Shown: positions 35,159 to 43,918 of the stretch, in pieces
How the letters are laid out: each line of letters opens with the position of its first letter
Numbering within the stretch: the first letter of the stretch is position 1
From: Chitinophaga ginsengisoli
GTDB lineage: Bacteria > Bacteroidota > Bacteroidia > Chitinophagales > Chitinophagaceae
Assembly: GCF_003014595.1 (NCBI RefSeq)
Contig: NZ_PYGK01000009.1
Coordinates: 1-64,000, forward strand
DNA length: 64,000 nt
Reading direction: 5' to 3'
The notes under the pieces: generated by a model
The model's database searches: none
What the model was told of the DNA's origin: nothing
Seen by the model: only the letters and a program-made list of their open reading frames with translations
Position numbers and translations under genes: made by a program

Positions 35159-35824
35159 TTAATTATCACTCAGTGCTTCGTATATCTGTTGCTGATGTGC
35201 AGATATGACGTTTTCTCCGGCAGTCAATCCCCTGAGGATATAGATAATATCACCGGTGGTGGTATATGTTTCAACCTCTCTTACCTGGATATTATATTTG
35301 TCTTTAAACACCAGCACGAAATTCTTGCTGTGATCAGCTATTACTGCTGTTTCCGGAATGGCGATCATATCATCTCCCTGGTTGCAATGCACAATGACGG
35401 CTGCTTTCATATCCGGTTTGAGCAATGCCTCGGGGATGGTCAGCAATATATCCAGGCGTCCTGCTGATGAATCTTTTGCCGGATAGATGGTCTCTACTTT
35501 TCCATAAAACACTTTCTCGGGAAGGCTTGCTGTGATGATCTCTGCCTCATTACCTTCTTTCACGTTTTTCAGATCGGCCTTTGCTACATCTATCAGTACG
35601 TCTGTTTTGCGGGCAGTCCGGTTGTTCCGGAGTATTTTTCCCGGCAGCTGCAGCTCCTTTTGTACGGACTTCAGACTGGCGGTATCTATCCTGATCGTTT
35701 TCAGCATGGTATCACTCAGCACAAACGTCTTTTTTTGGACTCCTCCGTCAATCTCCGGATGCTTACATGCTACCAGGCATAGGCTGGTAACAAATAAGAC
35801 GAGGATGAAGGAGATGCATTTCAT
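35159..35824 (-). CDS. Minimal membrane-fusion (HlyD/CusB-like) adaptor lipoprotein, orphan
   Basis: A protein of 221 residues from ATG 35824, which starts a lipoprotein signal with lipobox LVAC. It keeps the beta-barrel and membrane-proximal parts of RND adaptors (KVFYGKVETIYPAKDSSAGR, RLDILLTIPEALLKPDMKAA, AIPETAVIADHSKNFVLVF). The lipoyl halves and the long helical hairpin are missing, which makes it about 140 residues shorter than CzcB. No pump or channel gene is adjacent; instead an OmpR-type two-component pair lies directly upstream. A phased TTAA array precedes the gene. It may buffer or sense metal, or act with the Czc-type pump at 20-26 kb. Confidence 0.75.
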   Translation of the reverse strand: MKCISFILVLFVTSLCLVACKHPEIDGGVQKKTFVLSDTMLKTIRIDTASLKSVQKELQLPGKILRNNRTARKTDVLIDVAKADLKNVKEGNEAEIITASLPEKVFYGKVETIYPAKDSSAGRLDILLTIPEALLKPDMKAAVIVHCNQGDDMIAIPETAVIADHSKNFVLVFKDKYNIQVREVETYTTTGDIIYILRGLTAGENVISAHQQQIYEALSDN

Positions 35825-35844
35825 GACGTATTTCAGAATTAGTG

Positions 35845-35852
35845 CAAAGCTC
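35845..35852 (-). promoter_or_regulatory. Possible -7 element of the adaptor lipoprotein gene
   Basis: The minus strand reads GAGCTTTG (one mismatch to TAnnTTTG), 20 bp before the ATG. The TTAA array starts 11 bp upstream of it. Confidence 0.35.
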
Positions 35853-35863
35853 TGCAATCCTAC

Positions 35864-35900
35864 TTAAAGAGGGCTTTAAGGACAATTAAAAAGTGATTAA
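35864..35900. promoter_or_regulatory. Helically phased array of four TTAA boxes upstream of the adaptor lipoprotein gene
   Basis: TTAA occurs at 35864, 35876, 35886 and 35897, with spacings of 12, 10 and 11 bp. The part 35882-35903 matches 26773-26794 in 18 of 22 bases in opposite orientation. It lies 40-76 bp before the start codon, between it and the kinase stop. Confidence 0.6.
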
Positions 35901-35921
35901 AATGTAAGGGGAAGCGGGCTG

Positions 35922-37325
35922 CTATTGATGGCGGTGAGGCAGGGTGACAGTGAAGGTAGTGCCTTGTCCCTGTACAGACGAGACAATGATCTGGCCTCTA
36001 TGTAGCAGGACGATCCTCTTACAGATGGAAAGCCCTAAGCCATGGCCGCGTACCTGGTGTGAATTGGAGCCCCTGTAAAAGGGTTCGAAGATCTTCTCCA
36101 GGTCTTCAGGGGCGATGCCTACGCCATTATCTTTTACCTGTACCTGGATATTCTTGGTAGTAAAGTCAATGATGACGAATGTGGTATTATCAGAGGAGAA
36201 CTTCAGGGCATTATCCAGCAGGTTCAGGAAGAGTACCTTCAGGAGGCTTTCATTGCCTTCACAGATCAGCTCTGCATCCAGTTCCGGCACTTTGAGAAAG
36301 CTGATGTCGATCCGGGGAGATTTCAACGGTTCTGCGCCAGGGCTGGCCGGTGCATGCTTCAGTTTGATCAGGTTGCCCATATCCAGCAGCAGCTCATCTA
36401 TCCTGACCTCTGTGAAGACAAACTGCTGTTCATCCAGGCCCGATTGCGCCAGCTGTAGCAGTCCGTTGCTGAGGTCTGAGAGGTGCTGTGCATCTTCCAG
36501 TACGGAGGTCAGGGTATCCTGGTATACTTCTTTACTTCTTTCTTTGGACAATGCCACCTGTAACTGGCTGATAATGGATGCCAGTGGCGTTCTCAGCTCA
36601 TGGGAGGCATTGCTCACAAAGCTCTTCTGCAGGTCAAAGGCATTGCTCAGGCGCTTCAGCATGGTATTGAAATTGGCGCCCAGCTGGGATATCTCATCCC
36701 TTCCTTTAGCGTCTACAGTCATACCCTGGAGGTTATTGGCATTGATGGTACGCACCTGCCGTACCAGATTGTCAATCGGCTTGACCATTCCTCCTGCGAA
36801 GACATAGCCGATCACTACCAGCAGGATGACTGCCACAATGATTTCAATAATGAGGATCTGCCGCAGGTTCTGCAGGTTCTGATGACCATATTTATCAAAG
36901 GAAGTGACCAGCACGATCACGGAGACTTTACCTTCAGTATAGTATACGCCTACCAGCTCACCATTATCACGCTCATGACTATACTCGCCATACTTTTTAA
37001 TATAGTCGAGCAGGTGACGGGAGGTGCGGATAGCGGTATCTTTTACGTTGGAATAAAGCAGGTCGTATGTGGGATCGTAAACGAGAATGGTCTCTTTGTA
37101 TAGGTCCTGGAAAGTGGTTTTGTCCAGCTTCCGCAGCAGGTCTACCTTTACACGGTCGTCTTCAATGATCACATTGGCAATAGAACGGGCGCGGTACTCC
37201 AGGCGTTCAAGGTATTCCGCTTTACGGGACTGTGCAGAGAAATAGTATGCCAGGATGGCGAAAGTATTCAGCAGTACGAATGCTGAAATAGAGTAGGAGA
37301 GCGCTATTTTATATTTGATCTTCAC
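35922..37325 (-). CDS. Two-component sensor histidine kinase (CusS-like)
   Basis: An inner-membrane kinase of 467 residues. TM1 is at about 7-29, followed by a periplasmic sensor of about 125 residues, TM2 at about 157-180 and HAMP to about 235. The HisKA domain has the phospho-acceptor His242 in SNASHELRTPLAS. HATPase_c follows, with N (NLLDNALKFS), G1 (DNGVGIAPEDLE) and G2 (GHGLGLSICKRI) boxes. Its start overlaps the stop of the response regulator gene by 4 bases. The neighbouring adaptor gene suggests that it senses metal or envelope stress; the ligand is not evident. Confidence 0.92.
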   Translation of the reverse strand: MKIKYKIALSYSISAFVLLNTFAILAYYFSAQSRKAEYLERLEYRARSIANVIIEDDRVKVDLLRKLDKTTFQDLYKETILVYDPTYDLLYSNVKDTAIRTSRHLLDYIKKYGEYSHERDNGELVGVYYTEGKVSVIVLVTSFDKYGHQNLQNLRQILIIEIIVAVILLVVIGYVFAGGMVKPIDNLVRQVRTINANNLQGMTVDAKGRDEISQLGANFNTMLKRLSNAFDLQKSFVSNASHELRTPLASIISQLQVALSKERSKEVYQDTLTSVLEDAQHLSDLSNGLLQLAQSGLDEQQFVFTEVRIDELLLDMGNLIKLKHAPASPGAEPLKSPRIDISFLKVPELDAELICEGNESLLKVLFLNLLDNALKFSSDNTTFVIIDFTTKNIQVQVKDNGVGIAPEDLEKIFEPFYRGSNSHQVRGHGLGLSICKRIVLLHRGQIIVSSVQGQGTTFTVTLPHRHQ

Positions 37326-38008
37326 TCTTCGGCAAGGTAATAACCCATTCCTGTTTTTGTGTGGAGCAGCTTATTGTCAAAGTCTTTATCGATCTTCTTA
37401 CGGAGGAAATTCATGTATACCTCTATCACATTGGTACCGGTGTCAAAGTCGATATCCCATACCTTTTCGGCAATGACCAGTTTGGAGATCACTTTGCCTT
37501 TGTGCAAGGCGAGGAATTCCAGGAGCTGGTATTCCTTGGCAGTGAGGGCGATCTTTTTACCCGCCCTGGTCACTTCCTTTTTCTCACGGTCTATTTCCAG
37601 GTCGCCGATCACGATCTTATACTGGGTATTTTCCTGTACTTCGGAACCTGCTCTTTTCAGGAATACCCTGATACGGGCCATCAGTTCGCGGAAGTCGAAG
37701 GGTTTTACCAGGTAATCATCTGCTCCCAGCTCAAAGGCCTGCATTTTATCGTCCATGCCGCCAAGGGCAGTGAGCATGATGATGGGTATGGCGTTATTTT
37801 TCCGGCGGATCACTTCACATACTTCGTAGCCGTTGGCATGGGGCAGGTTCAGGTCCAGGATCACCAGGTCATAATTATTGCTGGCGCCCAGGCTTTTACC
37901 CATTCTGCCATCATAGGCAACATCGACTTCAAAGCCATTTTCTTCTAATCCCTTTTTGACGGCATTAGCTACTTTGATTTCGTCTTCTACTACGAGTATG
38001 CGTTGCAT
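37322..38008 (-). CDS. OmpR/PhoB-family response regulator (CusR-like)
   Basis: A protein of 228 residues with a receiver domain (acidic pocket at E8/D9, phospho-acceptor Asp52 in VILDLNLPHANG, Lys in DYLVKPFDF). A winged-helix DNA-binding domain follows, with the typical TAKEYQLLEFLALHKGKVIS and the ending TKTGMGYYLAEE. It should bind pairs of direct repeats about 11 bp apart. The best candidate sites are the TTAA arrays at 35864-35900 and 26755-26790. It is the first gene of the pair with the kinase. No TTAA array is seen before its own start. Confidence 0.93.
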   Translation of the reverse strand: MQRILVVEDEIKVANAVKKGLEENGFEVDVAYDGRMGKSLGASNNYDLVILDLNLPHANGYEVCEVIRRKNNAIPIIMLTALGGMDDKMQAFELGADDYLVKPFDFRELMARIRVFLKRAGSEVQENTQYKIVIGDLEIDREKKEVTRAGKKIALTAKEYQLLEFLALHKGKVISKLVIAEKVWDIDFDTGTNVIEVYMNFLRKKIDKDFDNKLLHTKTGMGYYLAEE

Positions 38009-38089
38009 ATGTTATCCCAGTTAGTTCGCTTGTTGAAGGTACGAGTTATGCTGATATATTAAGTTGTTCTATTTCGGGCGGTTGTTGTA

Positions 38090-40108
38090 TCAACCCTCCA
38101 GTTCCATCAGCTTTTCGAAAGCCTTCTCATACTCCTCGTTCACCTGTTTCAGTTCCTTACCCAGTTGCGCGTATTCAGTTTCGAGCTGCTGGAAGCGCTT
38201 CTTATCTGAATAGGTCTGAGGGTCGTTCATGGAAGTTTCCAGGGCAGTCTTCTTTTCATTAAGACGCGCTAGTTGCTCTTCCAGTTGCTGGAACTGACGT
38301 TTATGCTTCTGCAGCTCTTTCTGTTTGTCCTTGTCTATCGGACCGTTTTTCTGCTGATTGTTGCTGTTATTGTTATTATTACCGCCGTTTTTATTATTGC
38401 CGTTATTGCTGTTGGCGTTGTTGTTATTCGTTGGCCGCTCTGTCTTTAACTCTTTTTTTTTTGAGTCGTTGGTGTTTTTGTCGGAGGCAGCGAGGAGTTT
38501 AGCATTTTCAGCCTGGCGCTTTTTGTACTCTTCCCATTCTGCATAGGTGCCCTTGAATTCCTTGATCTCACCGTCTACGATCTCCCAGATCTTGTTGGCT
38601 GTCTGGCTCACGAAGTAACGGTCGTGGGATACCAGTACATAGGTACCGTCATATTGTGACAATGCATCGATCAGCATCTGCACGGAGTTCATGTCCAGGT
38701 GGTTCGTCGGCTCATCCAGCAGCAGGAAGTTGGCCTGGCTGATGATGGTTTTGGCCAGCGCCACACGGGCTTTCTCTCCTCCGGAGAGGATCTTGATCCT
38801 TTTGTAAACGTCATCGCCTGTAAAGAGGAAACAACCCAGCAGGGAGCGGAGTTCCACCTCTGATCGACCACTACCGAAGTTCTTCAGTTCATCCAGGATC
38901 TCGCTGTTGAGGTCCAGGCTTTCCAGCTGGTGCTGGGCATAGAAACTAGGCACCACGTTATGTCCGCCGATACGCTCGCCTTCCATTGGTTCTGTGCCTG
39001 CTATTACGCGGAGCAGGGTGGATTTACCCTTACCGTTGGCCCCGATCAGGGCTATCTTGTCGCCACGGTTGATCTCAGCACTGGCATTTTCCAGGATAGT
39101 GAGGTTACCGAAACGTTTGGTCACATTATTCAGCGTGGTAATGATCTTACCAGGTATTTTATCAGGGGTAAAGTTGATACGGATCTTGGAAGGGCCGTTA
39201 TCTACCTGTTCTACTCTTTCCAGTTTGTCCAGGCGTTTCGCAATACTCTGTGCCTGGGCCGCTTTGGAAGCCTTTGCCTTAAAACGCTCGATAAAGCGTT
39301 CCTGCTGACGGATGTAGTCCTGTTGATTTTCGTAAGCACTCTGCTGCATTTCCCGGCGCAGTTCCTTTTCCACTTCGTAGTCTTCGTAATTACCAGCGTA
39401 GTGGTGTAACTGCTGCTGATAGAGTTCTACAATTTTATTAACCATCCTGTCCAGGAAATAACGGTCATGCGATACGATGATCACAGCGCCATTGTAGCTC
39501 TGAAGATATTTCTCCAGCCATTCGATGGAAGGGAGGTCAAGGTGGTTCGTCGGTTCATCGAGCATCAGTACATCCGGCTGCTGCAGGATCAGTTTAGCCA
39601 GGAGCACACGCATACGCCAGCCTCCGGAGAATTGGCTGTAGGGACGTTCGAGGTCGGCGGTGGAGAAGCCAAGGCCTTCCAGTACCTGGGCGGTTTTATG
39701 CCGCATATTGTAACCGTCAAGTACTTCAAACTCATGAAGTTTGTCAGCATATTCCATCAATAAGGCTTCTGCCTCATTGGTTTCCAGTTCTTTAGTGATG
39801 CGTTCCAGGTCTTTTTCGAGGCGTAGGGCCTGCTCAAAGGCAGTCATGCCCACATTCAGGATAGATTCGTCAGATTCGAAGCTGAGCAGGTCCTGGTTGA
39901 AGAAGCCGAGAGAGAGGTTTTTGATCTTGTTAACACTTCCTTTAGAGACAGTGTACTCACCGTTGATCACACGTAAAATGGTAGATTTACCGGTACCATT
40001 CATCCCGATAAGACCTACACGGTCGCCCGGTACAATATGCCAAGAAGCGTTTTCCACGATGGCCCTTGCGCCAAACTCAAAAGTGATATCCTGTAGTGCG
40101 ATTAGCAT
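38090..40108 (-). CDS. ABC-F family ATPase (ribosome-associated)
   Basis: A protein of 672 residues from ATG 40108, which starts directly at the first ABC domain (MLIALQDITFEFG). An in-frame extension to 40213 lacks homology-like features and would pass through the promoter. Two nucleotide-binding domains are present, with Walker A GMNGTGKST and GANGKGKST, signatures FSGGWRMR and LSGGEKAR, and DEPTNHLD in both. No membrane helices are present, as expected for translation factors of the EttA/Uup type. Between the second domain and the coiled-coil C-terminal part lies an unusual Asn/Gly/Lys low-complexity linker of about 35 residues. The C-terminal coiled coil resembles that of Uup. Confidence 0.9.
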   Translation of the reverse strand: MLIALQDITFEFGARAIVENASWHIVPGDRVGLIGMNGTGKSTILRVINGEYTVSKGSVNKIKNLSLGFFNQDLLSFESDESILNVGMTAFEQALRLEKDLERITKELETNEAEALLMEYADKLHEFEVLDGYNMRHKTAQVLEGLGFSTADLERPYSQFSGGWRMRVLLAKLILQQPDVLMLDEPTNHLDLPSIEWLEKYLQSYNGAVIIVSHDRYFLDRMVNKIVELYQQQLHHYAGNYEDYEVEKELRREMQQSAYENQQDYIRQQERFIERFKAKASKAAQAQSIAKRLDKLERVEQVDNGPSKIRINFTPDKIPGKIITTLNNVTKRFGNLTILENASAEINRGDKIALIGANGKGKSTLLRVIAGTEPMEGERIGGHNVVPSFYAQHQLESLDLNSEILDELKNFGSGRSEVELRSLLGCFLFTGDDVYKRIKILSGGEKARVALAKTIISQANFLLLDEPTNHLDMNSVQMLIDALSQYDGTYVLVSHDRYFVSQTANKIWEIVDGEIKEFKGTYAEWEEYKKRQAENAKLLAASDKNTNDSKKKELKTERPTNNNNANSNNGNNKNGGNNNNNSNNQQKNGPIDKDKQKELQKHKRQFQQLEEQLARLNEKKTALETSMNDPQTYSDKKRFQQLETEYAQLGKELKQVNEEYEKAFEKLMELEG

Positions 40109-40129
40109 TGCTAAATAAAATTGAAGGTG

Positions 40130-40137
40130 CAAAGGTA
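40130..40137 (-). promoter_or_regulatory. -7 element of the ABC-F gene
   Basis: The minus strand reads TACCTTTG, a perfect TAnnTTTG, 21 bp before the ATG. Confidence 0.5.
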
Positions 40138-40192
40138 GTGCTTTTCGGGGAGAGTCCATAGCCTGGTGAGCAGTTCTATCGACTGTTTCGAT

Positions 40193-40200
40193 TATCTTTG
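40193..40200 (+). promoter_or_regulatory. -7 element of the DUF3347 lipoprotein gene
   Basis: TATCTTTG, a perfect TAnnTTTG, 21 bp before the ATG. It is divergent from the ABC-F promoter. Confidence 0.5.
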
Positions 40201-40221
40201 AACGCAAAAGCAAAATAAAAC

Positions 40222-40785
40222 ATGAGGTCAGCTATAATTCTGGTTATCACCGCATTCTTTGCCTGTAATGAAGCCGCAAAACAACCCGCTGCCACCCAGG
40301 CGGACAATGCTCCGCTGAAGGCGCCCTATGCCACTGAGTTCTATGATTCCCTGCAGATAACCATGGATGCGTATTATGATCTGACCGATGGCCTGTCACA
40401 GGGTAATATCACCTACACCGACAAATGGGCCGCTATCCTGAAGCAGCATATAGACAGCCTTCCTCTGGGCCTGCTCCAGATGGATGCTGCAAAACTGGGT
40501 GTCCTGCATACTGCCACCGGCAGTATCAGTGCTGAGCTGACCGGCATGCTGGGGGAAAAGGAACTGGAAGAGAAAAGAGCCGGTTTCGAGTCGGTGTCCG
40601 ATATGTTGTACGACATTATCCAGAACACGGGACTAAAAGGAAAGACCGTCTACCGGCAGTATTGCCCAATGGCATTTAATGACCGGGGAGGGTACTGGCT
40701 GGCGAAGAGCAGTAAGAAGCAAAATCCCTATTTTGGTAACGGAATGCTGGGCTGCGTCGAGGTTACAGACAGTTTACGGTATTAA
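40222..40785 (+). CDS. DUF3347 domain lipoprotein
   Basis: A protein of 187 residues with a short lipoprotein signal ending in the lipobox FFAC (Cys about 15). The body matches the DUF3347 layout: a helical region (EFYDSLQITMDAYYDLTDGL) followed by the metal-protein-like ending RQYCPMAFNDRGGYWL, then NPYFGNGMLGCVEVTDSL. DUF3347 is often seen in or near CusB-type copper or metal efflux proteins, so it may belong functionally with the metal genes at 35-38 kb, although a different gene lies between. It has its own promoter. The two late cysteines could bind metal. Confidence 0.75.
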   Translation: MRSAIILVITAFFACNEAAKQPAATQADNAPLKAPYATEFYDSLQITMDAYYDLTDGLSQGNITYTDKWAAILKQHIDSLPLGLLQMDAAKLGVLHTATGSISAELTGMLGEKELEEKRAGFESVSDMLYDIIQNTGLKGKTVYRQYCPMAFNDRGGYWLAKSSKKQNPYFGNGMLGCVEVTDSLRY

Positions 40786-40940
40786 GAAAGCCACCTGAGG
40801 TAAGAATGCAGTGAGGGCCATTACATTTGATATACAAAAATGCCGTCATTTTTCTTAACTTCGCAAGCCGATTTTACAGGCTATTTAAAATCAATATAAA
40901 AGCAACGCAGCAATAGCTGTAGGTTAACAGCTCAAATCGT

Positions 40941-42881
40941 ATGATCAACATTACATTACCGGATGGCGCAGTTCGTCAGTATGAAGCAGGAGTAACTGCA
41001 ATGGATGTTGCCAAATCCATCAGCGAGGGATTGGCACGAAAAGTTTTGGCCGCAAAATTTAATGGTCAGGTGACGGATGCGTCCCGGCCAATTACAACGG
41101 ATGGCACGCTGCAGTTACTGACGTGGACAGATACGGATGGTAAGGCTACCATGTGGCACTCTTCCGCCCACCTCATGGCGGAAGCGCTGGAAGCCCTGTA
41201 TCCGGGGGTGAAATTTGGTATCGGACCCGCTATCGAAAACGGGTTCTATTACGATATTGACCTGGGAGGACGCAGCATTTCCGACGAAGATCTGCAAAAG
41301 ATCAGCGACAAGATGGCTGAACTGGCAAAACAGAACAGCACTTACGAACGCCGTGAAGTAAGCAAGGCCGACGCAGAAAAATATTTCACCGAAAAGAACG
41401 ATGAGTATAAGCTGGAACTGATCAGGGACCTGCAAGACGGTACCATCTCCTTCTATACACAGGGTAACTTTACAGACCTTTGCCGCGGACCTCACATTCC
41501 GAGCACCGGTTTTATCAAGGCGATCAAGCTGACCAACATTGCAGGCGCCTACTGGCGTGGTAATGAAAAGAACAAAATGCTGACCCGCATTTATGGTATC
41601 ACTTTCCCTACGCAGAAAGAGCTGGACGAATACCTGCACCTGTTGGAGGAAGCCAAAAAACGTGACCACCGTAAGCTGGGTAAAGAACTGGAACTGTTCA
41701 CCTTCTCAGAAAAGGTAGGCCTGGGTCTGCCTTTGTGGCTGCCCAAAGGCGCCATGCTGCGCGAACGCCTTCAGAACTTCCTGCAGAAAGCACAGATCGA
41801 AAGTGGTTATATGCCGGTAGTAACACCGCATATCGGTAACAAAAACCTGTATGTAACCTCAGGTCACTACGAGAAATATGGAAAAGACAGCTTCCAGCCT
41901 ATCCATACGCCGGAAGAAGGTGAGGAATTCATGCTGAAACCCATGAACTGCCCGCACCACTGTGAGATCTATAAGGCCAGCCCGAAAAGCTATAAAGACC
42001 TGCCGGTGCGCTTTGCGGAATTCGGTACCGTGTACCGCTACGAGCAGCATGGTGAACTGCATGGTCTGACCCGTGTACGTGGCTTTACTCAGGATGATGC
42101 GCACCTTTTCTGCCGTCCTGACCAGGTAAAGGCTGAATTCATCAAGGTGATCGACCTGGTACTGTACGTGTTCAACAGCCTGAACTTTACTGATTATACT
42201 GCCCAGATCTCCCTGCGCGATCAGGAAGACAGGTCAAAATATATCGGGTCGGAAGAAAACTGGAACCTGGCAGAGCAAGCTATTATCGAATCAGCCGCTG
42301 AAAAAGGCCTGAAAACGGTAGTAGAATATGGCGAAGCAGCGTTCTATGGTCCGAAGCTGGACTTCATGGTAAAAGACGCCCTCGGCCGTAAATGGCAGCT
42401 CGGTACCATCCAGGTGGACTACAACCTCCCTGAGCGTTTTGAACTGGAGTATGTAGGAGCGGATAACCAGAAGCATCGCCCGGTAATGATCCACCGTGCG
42501 CCATTTGGCTCACTGGAGCGTTTCATCGCCGTACTGATAGAGCATTGCGCCGGTAAATTCCCGCTGTGGCTCACACCTACACAGGTGAAGATCCTGCCTA
42601 TCAGCGACAAGAACCAGGCTTATGCAGAAAAAGTAGCAGAATTGCTAAAAAATGCGGAAATTCGCGCAGAAATAGACGACCGCAACGAGAAGATAGGGAA
42701 AAAGATCAGGGAAACTGAACTTGCAAAAATTCCTTATATGCTCGTGTTGGGTGAGAAGGAAACTGCTGAAGGCAAAGTTGCGGTACGCAGACAAGCTAAA
42801 GGCGACCTCGGTGCAATGGACCTGGAACAGTTCATGGCACTGGTAAAAGAGGAAGTAGTCAGCAGGAAACCATTCGAATAA
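40941..42881 (+). CDS. thrS: Threonyl-tRNA synthetase
   Basis: A cytosolic class II synthetase of 646 residues, the full normal length. The N-terminal TGS domain (1-60) is followed by the editing domain (HSSAHLMAEALEALYP, later DLCRGPHIPSTGFI). The catalytic core has zinc-binding residues in MNCPHHCEIYK, YEQHGELHGLTRVRGFTQDD and IHRAPFGSLERFIAVLIEH. The C-terminal anticodon-binding domain begins near LTPTQVKILPISD. It charges tRNA-Thr. infC lies 207 bp downstream. No T-box is seen upstream. Confidence 0.97.
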   Translation: MINITLPDGAVRQYEAGVTAMDVAKSISEGLARKVLAAKFNGQVTDASRPITTDGTLQLLTWTDTDGKATMWHSSAHLMAEALEALYPGVKFGIGPAIENGFYYDIDLGGRSISDEDLQKISDKMAELAKQNSTYERREVSKADAEKYFTEKNDEYKLELIRDLQDGTISFYTQGNFTDLCRGPHIPSTGFIKAIKLTNIAGAYWRGNEKNKMLTRIYGITFPTQKELDEYLHLLEEAKKRDHRKLGKELELFTFSEKVGLGLPLWLPKGAMLRERLQNFLQKAQIESGYMPVVTPHIGNKNLYVTSGHYEKYGKDSFQPIHTPEEGEEFMLKPMNCPHHCEIYKASPKSYKDLPVRFAEFGTVYRYEQHGELHGLTRVRGFTQDDAHLFCRPDQVKAEFIKVIDLVLYVFNSLNFTDYTAQISLRDQEDRSKYIGSEENWNLAEQAIIESAAEKGLKTVVEYGEAAFYGPKLDFMVKDALGRKWQLGTIQVDYNLPERFELEYVGADNQKHRPVMIHRAPFGSLERFIAVLIEHCAGKFPLWLTPTQVKILPISDKNQAYAEKVAELLKNAEIRAEIDDRNEKIGKKIRETELAKIPYMLVLGEKETAEGKVAVRRQAKGDLGAMDLEQFMALVKEEVVSRKPFE

Positions 42882-42963
42882 GTCATTTCTCTACAAAAGG
42901 TCATAAAATATATTTTTAACTAATTGAACTTTTGTATTTTCGGGTACGTTAATTGCTTTTATA

Positions 42964-43060
42964 GTCCATAGACAACAGATGCTTGTCTGCAGATCCAATC
43001 CTCCCGACGGAAGGTAAATCATTAAGACATTGTTCATGGACTATGGACGACTACAGACAA
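42964..43060 (+). promoter_or_regulatory. infC leader with crossed inverted repeats
   Basis: GTCCATAG (42964-42971) can pair with CTATGGAC (43041-43048), and TTGTCTG (42983-42989) with CAGACAA (43054-43060). The order A-B-A'-B' allows a pseudoknot or two exclusive folds. A local hairpin AGACAA/TTGTCT (42970-42988) competes. It ends 28 bp before the infC ATG. Confidence 0.4.
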
Positions 43061-43088
43061 TTATTAATTTGTAACTTTATTTTTTTTA

Positions 43089-43787
43089 ATGCCACAAGGA
43101 CCCAGACCAAGTTTTAACAGTAACAACAACAGGGGTAGAAACCCCAATTTTAGAAGAGAACAACAACAGGAACACCGTACAAACAGAATGATACGTGTAC
43201 CTGAAGTACGATTGGTAGGTGAAAATATAGAAGTTGGGGTATACCGAACAGAAGAAGCCCTGCGTATGGCAGAAGAGCAGGGACTGGATCTCGTAGAAAT
43301 TTCCCCGAACGCTGTACCACCGGTATGCCGTATCATCGATTATAATAAATTCCTTTACGAGAAGAAGAAGAAGGAAAAAGAGATGAAGGCCAAAGCTCAC
43401 AAGAGCGAGGTAAAGGAAATCAGGTTTACGCCCAATACAGACGATCACGACTTTGACTTCAAAGCGAAACACGCTGAGAAATTCCTCAAAGACGGTAATA
43501 AAGTAAAAACATACGTGCAGTTCAAGGGCCGTGCTATCATGTTTAAAGAACGTGGTGAGCTGATCCTGCTGAAGTTCGCTGAAAGGCTGGCAGAAGTAGG
43601 CGCCCTCGAAGGAATGCCGACCATGGAAGGTAAGCGTATGATCGCTATTTTCGCACCTAAGAGCGCGAAAAAGAAGATGGACAGCAAAGAAGCTAAAGAA
43701 GAGCGTGCAGAACGTGCACAGCAGCAACCAAGGGAACCTCGTCCCGCAGCTGCGTCTTCCGAAGGCAAGCCTGAACAGGGCGCATAA
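43089..43787 (+). CDS. infC: Translation initiation factor IF-3
   Basis: A protein of 232 residues that binds the 30S subunit and checks the start codon and initiator tRNA. The IF-3 N domain (RTNRMIRVPEVRLVGENIEV) and the C domain (EVKEIRFTPNTDDHDF, FKGRAIMFKERGELIL) are complete. It is longer than E. coli IF-3 because of an Asn/Arg-rich N-terminal extension (GPRPSFNSNNNRGRNP) and a charged Ala/Glu/Pro tail after residue 195. The start is ATG, not the rare AUU. Unusually, rpmI and rplT do not follow; a terminator and a signalling gene do. Confidence 0.96.
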   Translation: MPQGPRPSFNSNNNRGRNPNFRREQQQEHRTNRMIRVPEVRLVGENIEVGVYRTEEALRMAEEQGLDLVEISPNAVPPVCRIIDYNKFLYEKKKKEKEMKAKAHKSEVKEIRFTPNTDDHDFDFKAKHAEKFLKDGNKVKTYVQFKGRAIMFKERGELILLKFAERLAEVGALEGMPTMEGKRMIAIFAPKSAKKKMDSKEAKEERAERAQQQPREPRPAAASSEGKPEQGA

Positions 43788-43830
43788 TCCGATACGCTTT
43801 ATTTACTTGGTGCAATTATATCAAAATGAA

Positions 43831-43858
43831 CCCGGAACCTCGCGTTCCGGGTTTTTTT
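43831..43858 (+). terminator. Terminator of infC
   Basis: An 8-bp stem CCCGGAAC/GTTCCGGG followed by TTTTTTT. Confidence 0.9.
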
Positions 43859-43918
43859 ATGGATTTCCCAATACAGCAGTACTCAAAATTATTTATATTG
43901 GGTAAGTTTTGACACAAT

